Shown: piece by piece, positions 27,325 through 35,568 of the stretch | How the letters are laid out: every line of letters begins with the position of its first letter | Position numbering within the stretch: position 1 is the first letter of the stretch | DNA from: Anaerolineae bacterium CG2_30_57_67 | GTDB taxonomy: Bacteria; Chloroflexota; Anaerolineae; Anaerolineales; Villigracilaceae | NCBI GenBank assembly: GCA_001872455.1 | Contig: MNXJ01000063.1 | Span: forward strand, 1 to 58,145 | Reading direction: 5' to 3' | DNA: 58,145 nt | Notes under the pieces: model-generated | What the model was told of the DNA's origin: nothing | What the model saw: the letters and a program-made list of their open reading frames with translations, nothing else | Database searches by the model: none | Position numbers and translations under genes: made by a program

Positions 27325-27489
27325 TTAGCGGATGAACTGGTCGCCGTTGTTCCACAGCCAGATGAGGACGGGAATGAGGACGACACAGCAGCAACAAAGG
27401 AAAGCGACCACGCCGCCGATGATCCAGGGTAATTTGTTGTTTTTGTCAGGTTCGGCGACAGGTTGGAGCGGAGTAGGTTCTTCCATCAT
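27325..27489 (-). CDS. 54-residue membrane protein with tetracysteine helix, A
   Basis: Starts ATG-ATG at 27489/27486 behind a clear AAGGAG. An acidic, Pro-rich N-terminus (EEPTPLQPVAEPD) and DKNNK precede a single membrane helix with Cys32-35 (AFLCCCCVVLIPVLIW) and a polar tail (NNGDQFIR). The strong ribosome site, the tight coupling with the next small gene and the shared cysteine run support a real gene. Function is unknown. Confidence 0.68.
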   Translation of the reverse strand: MMEEPTPLQPVAEPDKNNKLPWIIGGVVAFLCCCCVVLIPVLIWLWNNGDQFIR

Positions 27490-27624
27490 GGCGAAATCTC
27501 CTTGAGACGTGAAAAAAGAATGAATACGTTAAAATAATTCTATCACGCGCTGGGGATGATGTAGCCAGTTAATTTCTGGTCTGGTAACTCTTTTGTGGCT
27601 TTTACGACAATGTAGAAGTAAATT

Positions 27625-27638
27625 ATGACATTTGTCAT
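27625..27638. promoter_or_regulatory. palindrome upstream of the ccm operon
   Basis: A perfect ATGACA-TT-TGTCAT about 96 nt before the ccmE start, in the 244-nt gap between divergent units. It could be a dimeric regulator site for the ccm genes or the tetracysteine genes. The regulator is unknown. Confidence 0.35.
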
Positions 27639-27733
27639 CTGATTTTTTGTGCTTCTTTTCACATTCTATTAATCTAAATCTGTAAAATCATCATCAGTAC
27701 TCTGTGACGATTTTGACAAAAGGAGACTATTTT

Positions 27734-28222
27734 ATGAAATCACCACGCATTAAGTTTATTCTGGGCGGTCTGCTGATTTTGGCCGCAGTTGTATATCTTA
27801 TTTTTTCATCCACACAGGCCAGCGCGCAGTACTTTTTGACCGTTGATGAATTGATTGCCAAGGGCGATACGCTGATTGGGCGCGATTTGCGCGTCTCTGG
27901 CGCGATTATCGGCGACAACATTCAGTACGACCCGCAAACGCTCGAACTCAAGTTTACGGTGGCGCACGTCACCGGCGATAACGCTCAAATTGAAACCGAT
28001 GGCGGCCTGGCGGCGGTGCTTCATCAGGCGGTGATTGACCCCAATCGCAACCATCTGCAGGTAATTTACGTTGGCGTCAAGCCAGACCTGATGCGTAACG
28101 AAGCCCAGGCGATTATGACCGGCAAAATGGGCGCAGATGGCATCTTCCACGCCGATGAATTGCTGCTCAAATGCCCGACCAAATACGAACAGGCGCTTCC
28201 CGACCAGGTCAGCGGTCAGTAA
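27734..28222 (+). CDS. ccmE: cytochrome c maturation haem chaperone CcmE, CXXXY type
   Basis: 162 residues. An N-terminal membrane anchor (about 7-25) is followed by an OB-fold domain: TVDELIAKGD, LIGRDLRVSGAIIG, LEVKF-like LELKFTV, IYVGVKPDLMRNEAQAIMTGKM. CcmE holds haem covalently on its way to the CcmF/H ligase. The haem-attachment residue is Cys147 in KCPTKY (CXXXY) instead of the His of the proteobacterial HXXXY motif. Such variants are known from archaea and Desulfovibrio. AAAAGGAG precedes ATG 27734. It is the first gene of the ccm operon. Confidence 0.93.
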   Translation: MKSPRIKFILGGLLILAAVVYLIFSSTQASAQYFLTVDELIAKGDTLIGRDLRVSGAIIGDNIQYDPQTLELKFTVAHVTGDNAQIETDGGLAAVLHQAVIDPNRNHLQVIYVGVKPDLMRNEAQAIMTGKMGADGIFHADELLLKCPTKYEQALPDQVSGQ

Positions 28223-28305
28223 ATCGCTTGAATGGTTTCCCCGGCTGAAAAATGGGCAGCTACCCGCTCATTTTTCACGTTCTATTTTTCCCAGTGGAGT
28301 TCCTT

Positions 28306-30393
28306 ATGTTTGCAACATTTGGCTACGGCGTTTTATTGTTAACGTTTTTGATGGCACTTTACAGTATCGGCGCGTCTTTATTTGGCTATTTCCGCAAAGA
28401 CCAAAAGTGGGTGGAAAGCGCCCGGCTTTCCATGCTGCTGACCTTTCCCATGCTCAGCCTGGTTTCGGCCAGCCTGATTTATCTACTGGTGACGGGTAAT
28501 TTCAACGTCAAGTTTGTTTATGAAGTCACCAACCGTGCCATGCCGCTTTATCTGAAAATCACCTCGTGGTGGGGCGGTCAGGCTGGTTCGCTGTTGTTCT
28601 GGTCGTGGCTCATGTCGGCCTTTGCCACGGCGGTCACCTTCCGCAAGTGGGCGCGTGACCGCGAGTTTTTGCCCTGGGTGGTGATTGTTTGCAGCGTTAC
28701 GATGGTTTTTTTCATGGGGCTGAGCATCTTTTTCGAGAACCCCTTTGAAACTTTTTGGCAGACCATGGATGGGCAAATTGTCCCGGCTTTATTCCGCCCC
28801 ACCAATGCGATTCCCTTCACCGCGCCGGATGGACAGGGCTTAAACCCGCTTTTGCGTCACCCCGGCATGATCATTCACCCGCCGATGCTCTACCTCGGCT
28901 TCGTCAGTTTTGTCATCCCGTTTGCGTTTGCCATCGCTGCCCTGGCGACTGGCCGCACCGACGACCGCTGGATTCGAATCACCCGCCGTTGGGCGCTGTG
29001 GGCCTGGCTGTTTCTCTCGCTGGGGCTGGTGCTGGGCGGACGCTGGGCCTACGATGTGCTCGGCTGGGGCGGTTACTGGGGTTGGGACCCGGTGGAAATT
29101 GCCGCTTTCATGCCCTGGCTTTCAGGAACGGCCTTTCTGCACTCGGTCATGATTCAAGAAAAACGCGGCTTGCTCAAACATTGGAGCATGATTCTCATCA
29201 TTCTGACGTACTGCCTGGTCATCTTCGGCACATTTCTGACGCGTTCCGGCGTGCTTTCTTCGGTACATGCCTTTGCGCAAAGTGCCATCGGCCCATCGTT
29301 CTTTACTTTTATTTTTGTGACCTTCGTCATTTCTGTGGCGTTGCTACTCTGGCGTTGGGCTGATTTGAAATCGGAAAATCAGATGACCTCGATGCTGTCG
29401 CGCGAGGCGCTCTTCCTGCTCAACAACCTGCTCTTCATCAGCATTCTGGTGATTTGTTTCTGGGGCGTCATCTTCCCGCTGATTTCCGAACTTGCTACCG
29501 GTCAGAAAGTCACCGTTGGCCCACCTTTTTATGAACGCGCCACCGGCCCGCTCTTTGCCACGCTGGTGCTGCTGATGGGAATTGCCCCGCTCTCCGCCTG
29601 GGGACATTCCACCATCAAAACCCTCGGCAAGGCCGTTTGGAAACCGCTTGTAGCGGCGACGCTTGCCATGGCGGGCGTGGTGACGTACTTCCTGCTCAAC
29701 CGTTCCATCATCAACGATTACTTTCCCTACGCGCTGATTGGCTTCTTTGTGGTCATCTTCAGCGCCTTCGTGACCCTCTACGAGTTTTGGCGTGCGGCCA
29801 ACGCCCGCGCCCATGCTCAGAACGAAAATATTTTCCTGGCGCTGTGGCGGCTGGCCGGGCGCAACCGCCGCCGCTATGGCGGCTACACCATTCACCTGGG
29901 CGTTGTGTTGATGGCGATTGGAATTATTGGCATCGAAATGTTCCAGACTTCCACCCAGCGCACGATGAAAATTGGCGAAAGCATGGAAATTGCCGGCTAC
30001 ACCATTCGCTACGACTCGCTGGCGCAGTTTGAACACACCGACGGGCGCTGGGTCACCCGCGCCGAAGTCAGTGTCTTCCGCGATGGAAAATTTCTCGGCA
30101 CGCTGGCCCCGCGCTACGACCTGTATCCCGATGGGCAGCCGATGACCATCCCCGGCGTGCGGTCTACCGTTGTGGACGACCTGTACGTCTTGCTGGTCAA
30201 CTGGGAAGGCGTCAACGCTCAAGTCGCGCCATTCAAGGTTTATCACAACCCGTTGGTCAACTGGCTCTGGTTCGGCGCGATTATCTTCATCTTCGGCACA
30301 CTCGTCGCCGCCTGGCCGGATAAAGATCCGGAATCGGTAGCAGTCAGCGCGCGTAAACCACGTGAAACTGTTCCGGCTGGGATTACGGATTGA
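28306..30393 (+). CDS. ccmF: cytochrome c haem lyase subunit CcmF
   Basis: 695 residues, a polytopic membrane protein with about 13-15 helices. It carries the CcmF signatures: LKITSWWGGQAGSLLFWSWL and the haem-handling WWD-type motif WGGYWGWDPVEIAAFMPWL at about 253-271, with histidines nearby (RHPGMIIHPPMLYLG). The C-terminal extracytoplasmic domain with RYDLYPDGQPMTIPGVRS is also typical. Together with CcmH it ligates haem to apocytochrome c. I chose ATG 28306, with GTGGAG upstream; an in-frame ATG at 28252 lacks a ribosome site. Confidence 0.95.
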   Translation: MFATFGYGVLLLTFLMALYSIGASLFGYFRKDQKWVESARLSMLLTFPMLSLVSASLIYLLVTGNFNVKFVYEVTNRAMPLYLKITSWWGGQAGSLLFWSWLMSAFATAVTFRKWARDREFLPWVVIVCSVTMVFFMGLSIFFENPFETFWQTMDGQIVPALFRPTNAIPFTAPDGQGLNPLLRHPGMIIHPPMLYLGFVSFVIPFAFAIAALATGRTDDRWIRITRRWALWAWLFLSLGLVLGGRWAYDVLGWGGYWGWDPVEIAAFMPWLSGTAFLHSVMIQEKRGLLKHWSMILIILTYCLVIFGTFLTRSGVLSSVHAFAQSAIGPSFFTFIFVTFVISVALLLWRWADLKSENQMTSMLSREALFLLNNLLFISILVICFWGVIFPLISELATGQKVTVGPPFYERATGPLFATLVLLMGIAPLSAWGHSTIKTLGKAVWKPLVAATLAMAGVVTYFLLNRSIINDYFPYALIGFFVVIFSAFVTLYEFWRAANARAHAQNENIFLALWRLAGRNRRRYGGYTIHLGVVLMAIGIIGIEMFQTSTQRTMKIGESMEIAGYTIRYDSLAQFEHTDGRWVTRAEVSVFRDGKFLGTLAPRYDLYPDGQPMTIPGVRSTVVDDLYVLLVNWEGVNAQVAPFKVYHNPLVNWLWFGAIIFIFGTLVAAWPDKDPESVAVSARKPRETVPAGITD

Positions 30394-30398
30394 TTGCT

Positions 30399-30473
30399 AT
30401 GGAGACGCGAATCTCCTGATTTTCGCCTCCATTTCGTTAGTAAAAAATCGGGAGATTTTTAACTCCGGTTTTG
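30399..30473. repeat. short hairpin repeat between ccmF and ccmH
   Basis: Inverted blocks around GGAGACGCGAATCTCC, then AAAAATCGGGAGATTTTTAA. Related to the GTCGAAAGTCTCCC repeats at 23811 and about 43398. It fills most of the 93-nt ccmF-ccmH gap. Confidence 0.5.
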
Positions 30474-30486
30474 TTGGGAGTTGTTC

Positions 30487-30969
30487 ATGAAAAAAAACAT
30501 TTTTGCGCTTGTGTTGACCTTTTTACTGGCCGGTTTGTGGGCTGGCTCTGCCCTGGCGCAGGGCAAAACTCCCACCGACGACGATGTCAACGCCGTTGCC
30601 AGCCAGCTCTTTTGCCCGGTCTGCGAAAACACCCCGCTGGATGTTTGCCCGACGGCAGCCTGCAAGCAATGGCGCGAACTCATCCGCCTGAAACTTTCTG
30701 AAGGTTGGAGCGAGACGCAAATCAAAGAATATTTCGTGGCGCAATATGGCGCGCGCGTTCTGGCCGAACCGCCCCGCCAGGGATTTTCCTGGCTCGTTTA
30801 CATCGTGCCGCCGATATTGCTTGCCATTGGCGCTTATCTCGTTTTCACCACCCTACGCTCCATGCGCAAGCCCACGCCCGATGTGGCGCAGGTTTCTGTT
30901 GGCCTCGAAACGACAGTGGACGATGACGACCTGCGCCGTGTTGAAGAAGAGCTTAAGCGCTTGCAGTAA
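30487..30969 (+). CDS. ccmH: cytochrome c maturation protein CcmH, with extra CxxxxC
   Basis: 160 residues. Signal peptide to about Ala24, then the CcmH domain with the redox pair FCPVC (Cys43 and Cys46) and the sequence RLKLSEGWSETQIKEYFVAQYG typical of the family, ending in a membrane helix and a cytoplasmic tail. It keeps apocytochrome cysteines reduced for haem attachment. After the first pair the protein has two more cysteines (DVCPTAAC, Cys54 and Cys59) where well-known CcmH proteins have none. ATG 30487 follows GGGAG. Confidence 0.92.
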   Translation: MKKNIFALVLTFLLAGLWAGSALAQGKTPTDDDVNAVASQLFCPVCENTPLDVCPTAACKQWRELIRLKLSEGWSETQIKEYFVAQYGARVLAEPPRQGFSWLVYIVPPILLAIGAYLVFTTLRSMRKPTPDVAQVSVGLETTVDDDDLRRVEEELKRLQ

Positions 30970-30981
30970 AGGAGAATGCTC

Positions 30982-31554
30982 ATGACTGAAACTTCCCAGC
31001 CTGTCCGCAAAGGCGTCCCAATTTGGATTCAGGTCATTGTCTGGGCGGCGCTGGCCGTTTTGATGGTGATTGTTGCCCTCGGGCTGAAACGCTCCCAGCA
31101 GGGAACCGTCGCCCCCGGCGACAAAATTCCCGATTTCACCCTGACCTTTTTTGACGGCTACACCTACCAGAACCAGCCCCAAGTCAATCTCTCTGATCTG
31201 CGCGGAAAAGTCGTCATACTGAACTTTTGGGCATCGTGGTGCAAACCCTGCGAAGAAGAAGCCGCTCTGCTCGAAGCCGCCTGGAAATCCTACGAAGCCG
31301 ACGGTAAGGTCATCTTCATCGGCGCCGATTATGTGGACACCGAACCCGAAGCGCGCGGCTATCTGGCAAAATTCGGCATCACCTACCCCAACGGCCCCGA
31401 CCTGGGTACAAAAATCTCACAATTTTTCCGCATCAAGGGCGTTCCTGAAACGTATTTCATTGACGCCAACGGCGTCTTGCAATATGTCCAAATTGGCCCC
31501 TTCTCTTCAGAAGCCCAAATCCGTCAAATTATTGACACGATTCTGGCGCAATAG
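30982..31554 (+). CDS. membrane-anchored thioredoxin CcmG/TlpA type
   Basis: 190 residues. One N-terminal membrane helix (about 14-35), then a thioredoxin fold with WASWCKPC (Cys87 and Cys90) and the cis-Pro loop GVPETYFID. It supplies electrons to CcmH or to apocytochrome c on the outer face. GGAG lies 7 nt before ATG 30982; ATG 30976 is too close to the ribosome site. It is 12 nt after ccmH, which supports a CcmG role rather than a general TlpA. Confidence 0.92.
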   Translation: MTETSQPVRKGVPIWIQVIVWAALAVLMVIVALGLKRSQQGTVAPGDKIPDFTLTFFDGYTYQNQPQVNLSDLRGKVVILNFWASWCKPCEEEAALLEAAWKSYEADGKVIFIGADYVDTEPEARGYLAKFGITYPNGPDLGTKISQFFRIKGVPETYFIDANGVLQYVQIGPFSSEAQIRQIIDTILAQ

Positions 31555-31561
31555 GTGACTC

Positions 31562-32092
31562 ATGGATATAGGCGCACTTCTCTTACTTTTTGCTGTGGTT
31601 TTGGGCGTTGCCGGCTTTGTTGCGCGCCCGTTTTTTGAGCGGATTCGTATCAACGTGGCCTCGCCCGAAGAACATGAGCTTTCTTCTCTGCTGGCAGAAC
31701 GCGACCGTTTGATTACCACCTTGCAAGAACTGGATTTTGATCATAGCCTCGGAAAAATTCCCAGTGACGATTACCCTACCACTCGCGCCGATTTACTTCA
31801 GCGCGCCGCCGACGCTTTGCGCCGCCTCGACGCTTTTCAGATATCGGCTAACGCGGACGCCGCCGAATCGCGCGTCGAATCTGCCGTTGCCGCCCGTCGC
31901 GCCGATGCCGCTGTCGGGCAGACATCCGCTGCCCCGGTTGCCGCTCCGCTTGACGATGACGTCCTCGAAGACATCCTGGCCGCTCGCCGTGCTGCGCGTG
32001 GTGATAAATCGGCTGGCTTTTGCCCCAAATGTGGTAAACCCGTGCTCCGCTCAGACAAATTTTGCCCGCACTGCGGCAAAGGCATCAAATAA
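31562..32092 (+). CDS. CcmI-like helix protein fused to a zinc ribbon
   Basis: 176 residues. An N-terminal membrane helix (about 4-22), then a coiled segment LLAERDRLITTLQELDFDHS followed by LGKIPSDDYPTTRADLLQRA, which matches the N-terminal region of CcmI (L-x-E-L-x-x-D-x-x-x-G-K-I-x-x-x-D-Y). In place of the CcmI TPR domain there is an Ala-rich linker and a C-terminal zinc ribbon (CPKC-x11-CPHC). CcmI normally delivers apocytochrome c to CcmF/H. Position within the ccm operon (7 nt after ccmG) supports a link to this pathway; the job of the ribbon is unknown. Confidence 0.8.
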   Translation: MDIGALLLLFAVVLGVAGFVARPFFERIRINVASPEEHELSSLLAERDRLITTLQELDFDHSLGKIPSDDYPTTRADLLQRAADALRRLDAFQISANADAAESRVESAVAARRADAAVGQTSAAPVAAPLDDDVLEDILAARRAARGDKSAGFCPKCGKPVLRSDKFCPHCGKGIK

Positions 32093-32117
32093 TCCAGATG
32101 ACAAGGATTGATTTTCT

Positions 32118-34145
32118 ATGAAAACTCGTTTTCTCGTTTTTTTTGTGCTTTTGACGCTGGCGCTGGCGGGTTGCACCCTGGCTGAAGACATCACGCCGCC
32201 GCCCGGCTACATTTCGCCCACCCCGCCGCCCGTCATTGGGCCGCTCTACCCGCAAACGGCCCCCGACTTGGCGAACGGCGCCGCTATTTTTGCTGAAAAA
32301 TGTGCCCCCTGTCACGGCGCAACCGGATTGGGTGACGGCCCGAAGGCCTCGCAATTGCCGGTAACGGTTCCCACTCTCGGCTTGTCTGCCATTGCCCAGG
32401 GCGCCATCCCAGCTGACTGGTACACCGTTGTCACACAGGGACGCATGGACAAGATGATGCCGCCTTTTACCAGCCTGAACGATCAGGAACGCTGGAATGT
32501 TGTTGCGTATGCCCTTTCCATCAGCGTTAAAGCCGAAAATATCGCCCTTGGCAAACAGGTGTTTGCCAAGGTCTGCGCTGAATGTCATGGCCCCGATGGC
32601 GCTGGTGTGGCGAATGCCAACCTGGCCGACCCGGCGCTCGTCTCAAAATTGAGCAAAAATGATATTTTCCGCTTTGTCAGCAAAGGCATTGCCCCCGGCA
32701 TGCCCGGCACGGAATTAACGCTGGATGAAGCCTCGCGCCGCGCTGTGGCAGATTACGTTATCTCATGGAATTTTGGCGCGCCGGTAACGCTGGCCGCTGT
32801 TGCTACGCCGACTCTGGCTCCCGCGACGGCGACATCTGCGCCGCTCGAAACGGCGACCCAGGCCGCGGCTGAAGCCACTCCCATTGCTGGCGCATCGTCC
32901 ACGCTGGAAGCATCTCCCACAGCGACAACCGCTTCGGGTCTTGGGGTAGATGTCACTCCGGGCGTTGAAACGCCCCCCGCCGTGCTGCCCACTGTCGAAG
33001 TTACACCCGCCGCATCGCCCACGCCGGCCAATCCGCAAATTTCCATCACCGGCACGGTCACCAACGCTTCAGGCGCGGCGCTCCCGGCAAATTTCAAAGT
33101 GACTTTGCATGGTTTTGATCACGCGGCCACCAACGGTCAATTTACCGAAGCGGTTACGCTGGAAGCGACCGTGAAAAGTGACGGTTCCTTTGCTTTTACA
33201 GGCGTTGATGCCCCGGTGGGACGCGCTTTCTCTGTCACGACCGTCTACGACGGCAACCAGTACACCTCAGAAGTGGTTTTTGCTGAGGCTGGCAAACAGA
33301 TGTTGGAGATGCCTCTGACAGTCTATGGCACGACGACCGATACCTCGGCGCTGGTGGCTGACCAGTTGCATCTGTTGCTCGATTTTTCCACGCCCGACGT
33401 TGTCACGGTGATTGAGTTTTATGTCGTCTCAAACTCTGGTGAGAAGGCCGTGGTGGCCGCCAGTGAAGGCGGCGCGGTGACACAGTTTGTTTTACCTTCC
33501 GGGTACAGTAATCTGCAATTTCAGGAAGGCGCGTTAGGCGACCGCTATCTGCAAACGGAGCAAGGCTTTGCCGACACATTGCGGATTGCGCCCGGCAGCC
33601 AGAGTTACCAGTTGGCGTATGCTTTCGACCTGCCCTACGTCAAAAGCAATGTAATTAGCGCACCTGGCGTTAAATTTGACCAGACTTTTACCCTGCCCGT
33701 CTCAATTTTCTCCGTGCTGGCCGAACCAGGCATTCAGGTGACTGGCGAGGGTTTAACCGATGGCGGTATTCAGGATATGGGCGGAACGAAATTTCAGGTC
33801 TACAAGGCGGATGGATTCTCGGTTGGCAAAACTCTGAAAATTACCGTCTCTGGCGCGCCAGCCGCCAGCGCAGGCCAGACTCAGGGCGCGGATAGTACGC
33901 AAGGTATTCTGATTGGCGTGGCCGTGCTAGGCATTGTGCTGATTGCCGCCGGCGCGTATCTTTTCTGGCGCGATCGCCGCCGCCAGTTGGAAGAAGAATC
34001 TCCGCTAACAGAGGACCAGCAGAGTGAAGATGAAATTCTGGATGCGATTATCGCGCTGGAAGACCAGTTCAAGGCTGGCAATATCTCCGAAGAAGCCTAT
34101 CGCGCGCGCCGCGAAGAGCTGAAAGCCAAGTTGAAGGCTCTGTGA
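32118..34145 (+). CDS. dihaem cytochrome c lipoprotein
   Basis: 675 residues. Lipobox LAGC with Cys19. Two class I cytochrome c domains follow, with haem sites CAPCH (62-66) and CAECH (153-157) and candidate Met ligands in MDKMMPPF and GMPGTEL. A Thr/Ala/Pro-rich linker (about 225-310) leads to a carboxypeptidase-like beta domain and further beta structure, one membrane helix at about 596-617 and a cytoplasmic tail with EDQFKAGNISEEAYRARREE (SHOCT/CcmI-like). It sits in the middle of the ccm operon and is probably a client of it: an electron carrier tethered to the outer face, with an unusual second anchor. Confidence 0.88.
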   Translation: MKTRFLVFFVLLTLALAGCTLAEDITPPPGYISPTPPPVIGPLYPQTAPDLANGAAIFAEKCAPCHGATGLGDGPKASQLPVTVPTLGLSAIAQGAIPADWYTVVTQGRMDKMMPPFTSLNDQERWNVVAYALSISVKAENIALGKQVFAKVCAECHGPDGAGVANANLADPALVSKLSKNDIFRFVSKGIAPGMPGTELTLDEASRRAVADYVISWNFGAPVTLAAVATPTLAPATATSAPLETATQAAAEATPIAGASSTLEASPTATTASGLGVDVTPGVETPPAVLPTVEVTPAASPTPANPQISITGTVTNASGAALPANFKVTLHGFDHAATNGQFTEAVTLEATVKSDGSFAFTGVDAPVGRAFSVTTVYDGNQYTSEVVFAEAGKQMLEMPLTVYGTTTDTSALVADQLHLLLDFSTPDVVTVIEFYVVSNSGEKAVVAASEGGAVTQFVLPSGYSNLQFQEGALGDRYLQTEQGFADTLRIAPGSQSYQLAYAFDLPYVKSNVISAPGVKFDQTFTLPVSIFSVLAEPGIQVTGEGLTDGGIQDMGGTKFQVYKADGFSVGKTLKITVSGAPAASAGQTQGADSTQGILIGVAVLGIVLIAAGAYLFWRDRRRQLEEESPLTEDQQSEDEILDAIIALEDQFKAGNISEEAYRARREELKAKLKAL

Positions 34146-34147
34146 GC

Positions 34148-34852
34148 ATGATTGAAGTTCGCAAACTCATCAAGCGGTTTGGTCTAAAAACCATCTTGCG
34201 CGGCGTTGATTTTTCGGTTGCGCCGGGTGAGTTTGTGGCTCTGTTGGGACCCAACGGCGCGGGCAAGACGACTTTTCTCCGCATTCTTTCCACGCTCTCG
34301 CGCCCCAGCTTGGGCGCGGTGACGGTGGCTGGATTTCGCCTGCCGCAGGATGCCGCCGCGGTGCGCCGCCGACTGGGAGTGGTTTCGCACATGCCCCTGC
34401 TCTATGGCGATTTGACCGCCGAAGAAAATTTGCGATTCTTTGGGCGCATGTATGGTCTGGAAATGCTGGCGGCGCGTATTGACGACGTGCTGGAAATGGT
34501 TGGCCTGACGGCGCGGCGGCGTGATTTGGTGCGAACATTCTCGCGCGGAATGCAGCAACGTCTGGCAATTGGCCGCGCCGTGCTGCACAACCCCGATGTG
34601 ATGCTCTTCGATGAGCCCTACACCGGTCTCGACCAGGACGCTTCCGAAATGCTGGATGACGTTCTGCGCGAGGTGGCTGCCAAAGGCCGCACGGTAGTGA
34701 TGACCTCGCACGACCTGGCGCGCGCCGAAGAGCTGGCGACTCGTTTTGACATCCTCTCGCGCGGGGTTATTTCGGCTTCTGTCTCGCGCGCTGGGCTGGG
34801 CGCAAATAATTTGCTCGACTTTTACAAACAGGCGCTGGCAAATGGACAATAA
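34148..34852 (+). CDS. ccmA: haem exporter ATP-binding protein CcmA
   Basis: 234 residues. Walker A GPNGAGKTTFLR, signature FSRGMQQRLAIGRA, Walker B VMLFDEPYTGLD. With CcmB and CcmC it forms the complex that drives release of haem-loaded CcmE. ATG 34148 or GTG 34142 (overlapping the previous stop) are both possible; neither has a strong ribosome site. It overlaps ccmB by 11 nt. Confidence 0.92.
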   Translation: MIEVRKLIKRFGLKTILRGVDFSVAPGEFVALLGPNGAGKTTFLRILSTLSRPSLGAVTVAGFRLPQDAAAVRRRLGVVSHMPLLYGDLTAEENLRFFGRMYGLEMLAARIDDVLEMVGLTARRRDLVRTFSRGMQQRLAIGRAVLHNPDVMLFDEPYTGLDQDASEMLDDVLREVAAKGRTVVMTSHDLARAEELATRFDILSRGVISASVSRAGLGANNLLDFYKQALANGQ

Positions 34853-35546
34853 ACGCCCTTCCTCTTCGTACTTTCAAGCGGTACTGGCGGTGGCGTGGAA
34901 AGATTTGGCCGCCGAACTGCGCTCGCGCGAGTTGCTTTCGGCCATGCTGGTTTTTGCCCTGCTGGTGATTCTTATCTTCAATTTTTCGTTGGAGCTGGAC
35001 AAGGAAGCCCGCGAAAACGTGACGGCGGGCGTCTTGTGGACGACGTTCGCCTTCGCCGGAACGCTCGGCCTCAACCGTTCGATGGCGGTCGAAAAAGACC
35101 GCGGCTGCCTCGACGGTTTGTTGCTGGCCCCGGTTGACCGCTCGGCGATTTACTTTGGCAAGGCCATCAGCAACCTGGCCTTTATGCTTTTGGTTGAAAT
35201 TATCGTCTTGCCAGTGTACAGCATTTTGTACACCAGCGTTTCCACCATGCGCCTGTTTACTCCCGCTTTTTTGGGCGTGACCTTGCTTGGTTCCATCGGC
35301 TATGTGGCAGTAGGAACTTTGCTCGCCAGCATGGCCGTGCAAAGCCGTACCCGCGATGTCATGTTACCCATTTTGCTCTTCCCGGTGATTGTGCCGGTGC
35401 TGGTGGCCTCGGTGCAGGCCAGCCGGGCAATTTTGCAAGCGTTGGAAATGAGCGAAGTGATGGCCTGGGTCAATCTGCTGATTGTCTACGATGTCATTTT
35501 CATTGCACTGGCATTTATGGTATTTGACTATGTTGTCGAAGAATAG
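34842..35546 (+). CDS. ccmB: haem exporter membrane protein CcmB
   Basis: 234 residues, six membrane helices. Family segments are AVAWKDLAAELRSRELL, FAFAGTLGLNRSMAVEKDRG, CLDGLLLAPVDRSAIYFGKA and QSRTRDVMLPILLFPVIVPV. It is the permease partner of CcmA. I chose ATG 34842, overlapping the ccmA end; the frame is open further upstream, inside ccmA. Confidence 0.94.
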   Translation: MDNKRPSSSYFQAVLAVAWKDLAAELRSRELLSAMLVFALLVILIFNFSLELDKEARENVTAGVLWTTFAFAGTLGLNRSMAVEKDRGCLDGLLLAPVDRSAIYFGKAISNLAFMLLVEIIVLPVYSILYTSVSTMRLFTPAFLGVTLLGSIGYVAVGTLLASMAVQSRTRDVMLPILLFPVIVPVLVASVQASRAILQALEMSEVMAWVNLLIVYDVIFIALAFMVFDYVVEE

Positions 35547-35568
35547 ATTGTTTTTACAAGGAGCCTTC

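Noticed and set aside
27160-27489. Zinc-finger proteins, because of the cysteine runs
   Set aside because: The four cysteines are adjacent and inside a hydrophobic helix, not in CxxC pairs.
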